Of a stretch of 64,000 nucleotides of DNA, positions 56,042 through 64,000 are shown one piece after another. The stretch lies in contig JAJOHG010000004.1 in NCBI GenBank assembly GCA_021029095.1, positions 1,240,001 to 1,304,000 of the forward strand, given 5' to 3'. Position 1 is the first letter of the stretch, and each line of letters begins with the position of its first letter. The stretch is from Phellopilus nigrolimitatus. Taxonomy: Eukaryota > Basidiomycota > Agaricomycetes > Hymenochaetales > Hymenochaetaceae. Made by a program: the position numbers and the translations under genes. A model generated the notes under the pieces. That model worked only from the letters and a program-made list of their open reading frames with translations. It made no database searches and was not told the origin of the DNA.

Positions 56042-58878
56042 TTACTCCCGTCGCCGCTCGCTCACCCGATGCTCCAGCCCGCTGGAAGAAGCTACGCCTA
56101 ATTCACTCTCCGAGTTGGCAGAGCCCTCCCTGCCAAAGCGATATGACGCGAGACCGGAGTGAAGTTTAGGTTCCGCATGGGTGCCCCCAGAGGCATACGA
56201 AAGAGCGAAAGAACTAGCATGTAACTCGTACGGTGAAGATGCACGAGAATGAGATTGTGCGCGCCAGTGATCGCCCGACATGGGCCTCGCGGACTGACGA
56301 GGCGTACGATTTCCCCTGTCGTCCTCTTCGAAACGCCCCTGCACTCCATTGAGAGGTTCCTGGCCAAATTCCTCTCTGCAAAGTTGGTCGCGAGACGAAG
56401 CCACAGATAGCGGCCGCGTATAACCGGCAGAAAAATCTTGGCTGGTTAGATGAGAACGAGCACGGACCGACATCTCATCCTGCAGTCGGCGCTCCGGTGG
56501 AGAATAATCATCCGCTTGAAGCGTCCGTCGACGTACAGCTTGTCGACCAAATGATTCACCATCCGACCTCGGCAGGTCTGAAGGAAATCTTCCACCAAGG
56601 TGGCTTTGGTCATGGGTCGATATGTTTGGCGAGTACATTGCTGGCGGAGGAGACATGTATGGGTCGGCAACAGAGTTCGGGCGCGACAGTACCTGCATTG
56701 TCGTCGCTGTGGCAGAGATGTTCAAGTCTATATCAGGGGCTGCGGACCATGCGTGTTGCACACTCGGGAAAATGTCCCTACAAATCAAAGAATATATGTT
56801 ATGAGTTGTCCAATTACTCTGCCCTGAAAGACGAACGTAGTTACGCACGGATGTAAAGGTGGTGCCGATAGCGACCGGTGTCTCGTTCGTAGCTGTTCGT
56901 GTGTCGGGCGGGCGACAGTATATTCGTTGCTACCCTCGTCCCTATAGCTACCTTCGTAATCGGTAAGAGCTGCGAAGCTCCCCGCACGAGAACGCCCCAA
57001 TACTTCATCATCTAGCGCAAGGCGTTTCAGAACGGCCGCAGAATCAAGCTGGCGAGGCGAGTCTTGGTTGGAGATGTGACGGAGGGGGCACATCGAGCTC
57101 AGAGATCGGCGGGAGCGAGTAACCGGCGCCGCTGCCCGGGGAATAAATGCTTCCCGAGGGCCTTCGCGACGAGCGAAGTGAGGCGGACGAGGAGGCGCGC
57201 AGGTGTATTGGAGGGAGCGTTATAGACTCGCCGAGGCTCGTTGAGAGGGATACAGATGTCGTTGTTGAGCCGCCAGGCCAATGCTGTAGTCGTTTCGGCG
57301 TTGGCAAGCCTCGACGCTGCATCGGTAGCTAGGCGACTCGAGTCTATTCCTGACCCACCAAGTACTCTCGCGGAAGGGATGGTGAGCGGTGGTAGATCGA
57401 TCGCAGTCGTTCGCGGCAATGCAGAAGAAGTGGCTGTACGATGGCGACTGTGTGCAGCTGGCGGGTAGGGAGAAAAACGCGCGCTGGAAGCGTGTATTGG
57501 ACCAGGGGAGTCACGGATGGGACCCGACGATGGAGACGCATTATACTGCTCATTGGCTGTACCGGGGCGGTGAACCGCCGCCGGGGGAGGCGCGGGAGGA
57601 GGCATAGGCGACAACACATATTGCGGATTTATAGAGCCAGAACTCTGAGCCGAAACTGCAGTATACGAATAATGCCCGCTTCCGCCTGGGTACCGACCGT
57701 CATTGTAGTGGTCCGAATGTCTCGTCCCCGATGGTCCTGCAAGCTGCGAAGGGGGGAGCAGTTGAGAATTAACTTGCTCTCCCGCCGCTATCGTTGATAA
57801 CGGGGGCAGCGGGATAGAGCCGGGTAGTCCTACATGTCGAGTCTGCTGACCAGCGCTTCCGGATGGAGTATCGAAGTCCGAGGGTTGCGGCGGAAGTAAG
57901 GTTGCTGACATAGGTAAAGGCAGAGCTGCGCGCCGGCCACGCCTTTTGCCTTGCTGATTGCCCAAGATCTGTCCATATCCAGGCTGATCTGGCGTCAGAC
58001 ATGTCGAAGGAAATGTCGGACTGGTCATTTGCGTTTGATTTCAATTTTCGAAGACGATAAAAAATGATGTGAAAATTGAACTTACCCGAAGAGCGGAATC
58101 AAATCCTCGCGAATTGTCCATGCGACGCTGGAATGGAAATGTTGAATAAAATGTCTCAAGCGTCTCTAACAGACGTACCGCCTGGCCAAGCGCAGTGCGA
58201 CCTAAATTCAAATATTAGCGCAAGTTGGCACTAAATTTACGGATTTATAACCTCATAGGGCATCCAGGTTCCCTGGATTTTGAGATATCCACCACGAACA
58301 CGCCTGAGCTGCGGGGCAAGGTCGGGTTGCGACTCGAGCATCTTGACGATGTCGGCTACAAAACGACGTGATTTTAATTCGTACGTAGCTGTCCGTGGTG
58401 GTCTGACCTTACCTTTCGCGTTCCCAAGTGCTGTGGAGGTCAAAGAACCTTAATATTCAGTCGGAGAGTCATTTGACGACGCCGCTCACCTTTCCAGATT
58501 CCGGTCCAGAGTATATAGCCGTCGTCAATGTCCATCATGATCCATTGGCCATTGAGAGGATACTCGTACACGGGACTGATTGCACGGCAAATGGGTGAGC
58601 GGGCAGTCCGTGCGGTTGGGCGGACAGGCAGCGACGCGTCTCTCAGAACGCGGTGAACATCGGGTGCACGCGGATGGCACTCACATATAACCGCGCTTGT
58701 CGTTCGAGGTGATATAACGGCCCCTGGTCACCCTGTGTTTCGTGCTTGCGTACGGGCGGAACCTGCTTGTCTGTGGAGCGGGGCCTACGTCCTGAGAGGT
58801 TGGGCGCGTGAGCCGAGCGCGGGGGGAAAGTAGAATAAATGGAGCTACCTGCAGGAGGCCATGGCCGGCAGTGTCCAT
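56042..58878 (-). CDS. APSES/KilA-N-type DNA-binding regulator
   Basis: Eleven exons (58878-58849, 58791-58685, 58575-58490, 58430-58413, 58355-58252, 58201-58179, 58127-58086, 58020-57366, 57283-57092, 57048-56849, 56777-56042) give 730 residues with all phases matching. The DNA-binding domain is at about residues 45-150: YEYPLNGQWIMMDIDDGYIL, WTGIWKALGNAK, DIVKMLESQPDLAPQLRRVR, GGYLKIQGTWMPYEVALRLA, WTIREDLIPLFG. Exon 4 is 18 nt and exon 6 is 23 nt. The remainder is Ser/Pro/Gly-rich and probably disordered. APSES proteins such as Xbp1, Swi4 and StuA control development or stress genes; which this resembles most is open. The introns at 57365-57284 and 57091-57049 (43 nt) are needed to keep the frame; without them the gene would look frameshifted. 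Confidence 0.82.
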
Positions 58879-59918
58879 GCGAGGGGAGGGGGGAGAAGAA
58901 ACGAGGGGGCGTGGTGGAGGTATTAAGCTACGAATTAGCGCGGGTGAAGCGCACCTTAGGGAGGGGCATGGGCATTTGGAGGCGGTCGAGTGATGTGGAA
59001 GGAGGGATGATAGTGTTACAAAAACAAATAGGAAATAGAAAGAAATAGAAATGGGAATAGGAAATGGAAAAAATAGTCCAGTCTATTCATCGCCACAAAG
59101 AAGCAGCGCAGATCTAACCATTCGATCACCTCTCCATCCAAGGCACCGAGTCTCGGCCCGATTCCTCTTTCGGCGTATTCTGTCACACGTCACACTCAAA
59201 CTTCTAATCCACATGGGAATAACCGTTCACATAAATCTCCCTGCCTTTTTCGGCCATGTTCATACCGCCGCTATGAAGCACTAAAACTTGGGAAAGCTCC
59301 CAGCAGCTGAAACCTCTTCGCAGCTCTTCGCTGCTCTTCCCGGCTTCCTCAGGGCACCCAATAAACAAATGAACGAAAAAGAGTTACAAGTTCCCCTGCC
59401 GATGGTATATTTCTCTCCACATCATACAGGGGTTCAATCGAAACACTCAAGCTCCTCGATAACCGGGGCCAAATACGCGGGTTCCACCTAGCGCCTTCTC
59501 TCCTTCGTATCCATTCTACCTTCGTAGGCTGCGTTCTCTACTTACGATACAATCATGTAAACGTGTACTAGCAAGAAATGAATGGCATCTTTGGTACGCT
59601 GAGCGTGAGGATTCTTGGTGGGCTTTTTCCACCGATCTCGTACTTTTTTTTCTTTGAGAAGAGCAAATCCCTTCTGATCGACTGTCGACGCCCGGTTGAG
59701 TTCTAATTCCCTTGCCCAAGGCACCACGCGATAACCAGCCGCGAAACTTCGGCACATACCGAAATTTAGAAATTTTCTCCCCCGTACACGCACAAACACG
59801 CACAACGCACCCCCGCTCTAGCACATAAATAAGCCCTGAACGTATCAGGAAAATAAAACCGAAGGATCGTCCGTAAGGCTAAACTAACACCGCCGGTTTG
59901 ACTCAGTCCATCGGGTAA
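58879..59918. other. 1-kb intergenic region upstream of the APSES gene
   Basis: APSES promoter side and ODC 3' side. Contains purine-rich tracts (58880-59070). No gene recognised. Confidence 0.45.
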
Positions 59919-61557
59919 TCATGCACCTCCCCTCCCGATCCCGCCGCCGGCATCTTGAGCAAACGATGCAAGCACGCGCCTGACCTCGGCTGAATCGACC
60001 CCATTACCCGAGGTGTACGTGACATTACTAACCTCGAAGCCATTAAACTGGCTCGCCGCACAGATAGTATACGCTCCCATATTCTCGAACGCGAGCCAAT
60101 CGCCCACGGAAAGATTCCCGGGCAGCTGCGTCACGGGGCACACACAGTCGATGGAGTCGCACGTCGGGCCCCACACACTACTCGGACGGAGCGGCTCCGA
60201 AGACGGAATGTGGAAGGACCCGCTCAGTGAGAGCACGTATGGGTGCACGATCTGATGATCAAACAGAATGCAGTTGAACGAACCGTAAACACCGTCGTTG
60301 ATGTAATCTGCGGACCGCTGAATGAGAAAGATTGTGGCAAAGAACAAGAGAAAAAAGAAGAATGAGAAGAGATGTCAGGCACGTACACATCACGGCCGGT
60401 GTGTTGGCATCTTCAGAAACGGCAGAGGGTTCGCATGTATCATCGGTTATGGGCGCACGTCTCGCAATGATATTTGCTGCAAGATAGAAGGCCTTCGAAA
60501 CGTAGAACCGCCCTGGCTCAGCGATAATCCTGATCGACCTACGGTCGGGGAAGTAATACTCGATCGCATCAGACAGCACTGACGCGTTGGCCTCGAATGT
60601 GGCGTCCTCGAAGCCGCCACCGACATCAAGAAGCGTGAAGTCATAGCCCGCCTCTTTGCCCATGTCAAATGCCAAGCGCGCACGCATGATCGCGTCGGCA
60701 AATGCAGACGAGTCAAAACATCCGCTACCCACGTGGAAACTCACGCCGATAACGTCCAGTTTCAGCTCCCGTGCCTTAGCAAGCAAGCCAGAGACCGTTA
60801 CGAGCGGCGCCCCGAACTTGAGCCCAAGACGGCAAAGGCTTCTAGAGTCGTCCGTGAGAATACGAACAATCAACTTGGCATGGGGGTGTACGCGAGCGAT
60901 TTTGTAAAGCTCATCGGCATTGTCAAAAGTCATCATGTCGACGCCTCCCTTAGCGGCATTACGAATGAAAGACAACGCCTTGCACGGGTTGGCAAAAATG
61001 ATACGAGAAGGATCGACATTGCCAAGCTCAAGCACGCGCGCAATTTCGTTGTTCGAAGCACAGTCGAAGCCAGTTCCTAGCGCGGCGAGAAGGCGCAGCA
61101 CGTATGGGTCCGGGTTACACTTAACAGCTGAATTTCAAGGTAATCAAAATACGCATTTTCTCGAATTACAAAATCACGTACCATAAAATGGTTCAATGCC
61201 AGGAAGACATCTCTTCCACCTTTCATGCTGTTTATAGACGTAGCTCAAGTCAGCAACAAAGAACGCTTTTTCGGCATCGGTCTCGTGAACAGCACCAAGC
61301 CGCGAAGCCCTCATGACCCCGTTGCGCAAATGAATTTCGGGGTGACCCCGGAGCAAAGGTGGCAAGTGAGAGAAATGGACCTCATCCTCGCCATCGTGAT
61401 GAAAATCGTGGAGCGAGCGGGAAACGACTGGCGACATCAAGCCGTTTACAACTGAATGAGCGACGGCACCGAAGGTTTCTTCTTCGGGCCGGATTTTGTT
61501 TTTGTCGAAGTCGAAGTCAATCGACGTGTTGGCAGGCAAGACCTCGAGTCGCGACAT
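59919..61557 (-). CDS. SPE1: Ornithine decarboxylase
   Basis: First enzyme of polyamine synthesis, converting ornithine to putrescine; PLP-dependent, cytosolic homodimer. Three exons (61557-61182, 61127-60387, 60307-59919) give 501 residues. Key motifs: FFVADLSYVYKQHERWKRCL then PFYAVKCNPDP with the PLP Lys (split by intron 1), VIGVSFHVGSGC, LLDVGGGFED, IIAEPGRFYVSKAF, MYYINDGVYGSFN across intron 2, and WGPTCDSID with the catalytic Cys. I chose the ATG at 61557. The frame is open upstream to about 61686 without another ATG (DEEMSRLEV and an acidic stretch), so an upstream exon may supply the real N-terminus. Confidence 0.93.
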
Positions 61558-62622
61558 TTCTTCGTCGGGTGGTACGCCGTAGGTTGAAGACACTGGACCA
61601 GGGTCAAAAACGACGTCAAAGTCGAAATCTATAACTTTTTGTTCCTCGCTGGAGGACGTAAATGATGATGCCAGTGGTGTAAATCAGTGAGGCTGCTCCC
61701 TTGCAAGGAAGGCTCGTTCGCTAGTTGATGAGTATAAGCTTGAGCGCCGGATTACCGAACCTGAACCGCCGCGGTCGCTAGAAGGCGATGCCGGGCGGAG
61801 AGGACGGTAACTAATGAGCTCTATCAGTCGATGGGGATTCCTCGCTCCCTGGGATGCGAGGACGAGGCTTGACAGGCAAAGTATGTTAAATGTTGGGGGA
61901 ATATGGGTATGGGAAGGATAAACACGCGTTCTGGTGTTTTAGAGCAGTTTCGAAGAGTTTAAAACGGGTCTGAGTTGGTCCTGTCAGGGAGGTTCACCTG
62001 TACACAACATGCTATGGCGTCAACGAAGGGGCAACTTCAGATTGTGCATAGGGACTAACCTCGGACGGATGACCACCTTTCATGTCGCACACAATTATCG
62101 ACATGAGCCTTGAACGTCTGGTTGAAAGAAAACGAAGGGGACGCACTCGCGATTGAGCAGACGAAGGTCTGTGTTCCTCGCCTGGTCAGAAATTGTGGCG
62201 ATTTTTTAAGAAATCAGGGTAGATGTCAATATCCAAATCCCAGACTGTACGAAATGCGGTGTATGTGCGGTTATGTGTTCGACGTCGAACGCGATGGCAG
62301 TGGTTGAGAAGAAAAGACGAAGGAGGCTTTATGGCGAGACAGCGCGGTGCAGTTGACTTAGAAATTTTACGGACCAATTACGGACCCATCGATGGCGCCG
62401 CATCCACGTGACCCGGTGTTTGCCGCAGCCTTCGTCATTGCGGCGCGTCCCCCCGCGTGCCTTGAATTCAACGGAAGTGCGTTTAGAAAAAGCGTGAAGA
62501 TCGCTATCTCACAGCTTGCAATCGTACAAACCAGAAGTATTCGAGAGAAATTATATAGAATAACAAGTATAGCACCATAGTTTCCCTGCGCCTCAGAACA
62601 AGTTCAGCACGAACGCTGGATT
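61558..62622. other. Intergenic region, ODC promoter and RRD1 3' side
   Basis: About 1 kb. The part nearest ODC (61558-61686) may be coding as noted there. The rest shows no gene. ODC mRNAs of other eukaryotes have regulated leaders, but I see no specific element here. Confidence 0.45.
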
Positions 62623-64000
62623 TTAGCGCAAAGTTGATTCTGAGTAAGGATGGTTATCTATTGTATCACGAGCATCCGCCCTTGGAGTAGATGATTGCGG
62701 TAAAGATGGGGACGTAGGGAGCGGTACCAGAGTCCTTGACGTGGGAGCCTGAAGTAACGGAAGTCTCGTTCTGTTCGCCGATACGCCCACCCACGGAGCT
62801 CCAGTACCCATTGGAGGAGACGGGAAGGTTGATGTTATAGGCGCTGGGCCAGAGACCCAAGGCGCGCGAGTGCCTGCCTCTGGCATGCCTGGGCTTCTGA
62901 ATGAAGTCGAAGCCGCGGCCGCGGCCGCCGCCGCCGACGACGACGACGACGATATGGATGATCCATTCGCATTCCATTCTAAGAGACCACCGACTGGGAT
63001 GTGTTGCACCACAACTCTTTTACCAAGAACCTCCGCCTGTCCATTGATTATGAGATACGAAGATATTATGGTCCTTCATGAACGCACCTCATACATCTTT
63101 AACAGACCGGAATGCACCTTTTCCCAATTCGGCACACCCGTGGCGATTGCATACAGCTGCGAAGAATGCTCGTGAAAGGGTCCATGTTTCACTTCATGAA
63201 TTCTTGAAATTGAAAGAAAGTACAAGTTCGTCGGTGGTAGAGGCGGGTGTAGCACCGAAGACACAGAGATATCCGTCTGGCCTTCCTCGAACATCAGGGA
63301 CGCCTTCTAAGCGTAAAGAATTAACGGACCTTTGAGCTGCCCGCTGCCGAAAATATAACCAAGGAAGCTGGAGTCGTCAAGCCCCCACACACCATGGCTT
63401 CCCGCGGGCTCTAACCGGTACACGTCCTGCAGGCGCCAACACAGCCGCAAGTAGCGCGCAAAAATCACGAGGACGAGAGACCGCTCCTCTTCGGGCGCGG
63501 GCTCGAAAAAACGGATGAACGATAGGCAGAGCAGAAACAGTCCAAACGCTGCTTCATGGCCCGTGCCGTAGTCCATCCGTGTGAATGAGCCAAAAGAAAT
63601 AAGCAGATATGGCGTCAAGAGATGCGTGCATTTGTGCAGGTGGGTAGGGAGTAGAGTTAGCATAAGATCTTTAGCATTCTGATAGTACATGAGCATGCAA
63701 TGTCGTCTAATAGGGTGAGAGGCGTACGTCTTCTAATTTCTTTCCCCAAGTACGGAATGCCAAGTTTCCGAAACGTTGAGGCGTCGGGAGCGGGGGAATT
63801 TCATCTATCCAGTTGTCCAGTCTTTCTAGTAGAACCAGCATCGATGTAACCGCCTGAGGAGCAAGATTTGGCTTGAATCAAGTGGTAACCTCAAGTCGTC
63901 CGTATTTCATACCGAGCTCTTATTCCCACAATCCTGCTCGCTCTGAGGCAAGCTACGGCCGACAACAGACTCGCTGAGACGACGAAGAAAGAGCATATAG
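62623..64000 (-). CDS. RRD1: PP2A phosphatase activator (PTPA), 5' end beyond the window
   Basis: Peptidyl-prolyl isomerase-like activator of PP2A-type phosphatases. Visible exons are 64000-63913 (partial), 63853-63728, 63678-63330, 63281-63088 and 63036-62623. Motifs: LRRLSESVVGR, DNWIDEIPPLPTPQRFGN, SFGSFTRMDYGTGHEAAFGL, LCWRLQDVYRLEPAGSHGVW, LDDSSFLGYIFGSGQLKGQT, PPTNLYFLSISRIHEVKHGP, FHEHSSQLYAIATGVPNW and VQHIPVGGLLEW. The C-terminal extension has poly-Ser/poly-Ala runs from a GCC/GAC repeat (62915-62955) and two GTRAPW/GTGAPW motifs, as I recall for fungal RRD1. The initiator lies past 64000. Confidence 0.9.

Noticed and set aside
1..64000. tRNA or rRNA genes, CRISPR arrays, bacterial operons
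   Set aside because: No convincing A/B box pair, rRNA block or regularly spaced repeat array was seen on either strand, although a covariance-model search would be more sensitive than reading by eye.

Overview
The window comes from the nuclear genome of a filamentous basidiomycete, most likely an Agaricomycete mushroom. The evidence is a high density of short introns (about 43-110 nt, with micro-exons of 18-20 nt), typical fungal gene families (PHO88, SLM1, MGM1, MGS1, APSES/KilA-N and C2H2/Zn2Cys6 regulators), a tail-to-tail and head-to-head gene layout, and decayed DNA-transposon relics. There is no bacterial, viral or organellar signature. I assembled gene models by hand, joining exons where splice sites, reading phase and protein-family continuity agreed.

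Layout. 1-7.9 kb is AT-rich and gene-poor. It holds two mariner-like MITEs, dispersed and tandem repeats, two intron-containing decayed pieces of an eIF2-gamma gene, and a decayed serine/alanine-rich regulator between them. 7.9-21 kb is a normal housekeeping block: a regulator joining two C2H2 fingers to a Zn2Cys6 cluster, urate oxidase, ATP synthase subunit g, a 2.7 kb empty stretch, PHO88, and an SLM1-type F-BAR/PH protein.

The most striking structure is a large inverted duplication. A cassette with a MATA-type HMG-box gene, a short-chain dehydrogenase (SDR) and the start of MGS1 occurs at about 21.5-25.3 kb and again, in opposite orientation, at about 36.3-40.6 kb. Both HMG genes and both SDR genes appear intact. 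Only the right copy has a full MGS1 gene; the left one is an internally deleted fragment. The arms enclose about 11 kb of unique DNA with a DUF2235 hydrolase, the mitochondrial dynamin MGM1 and an orphan proline-rich ORF. Each SDR/MGS1 promoter keeps an identical 16-bp palindrome centred on TGACGTCA.

40.7-64 kb is housekeeping again: peroxisomal SCP2, a dihydrodipicolinate synthase/HOGA-family aldolase, Mediator subunit MED22, RNase P/MRP subunit POP4, a SAM-like tail-anchored protein, an SPX-domain phosphate transporter, a small zinc-ribbon protein, an APSES/KilA-N regulator, ornithine decarboxylase, and the PP2A activator RRD1 (cut by the right edge).

Several genes share themes without forming a cluster: phosphate (PHO88 and the SPX transporter), mitochondria (ATP20, MGM1), peroxisomes (SCP2, possibly urate oxidase) and genome maintenance (MGS1). 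Six introns in the window appear to use GC-AG rather than GT-AG borders.
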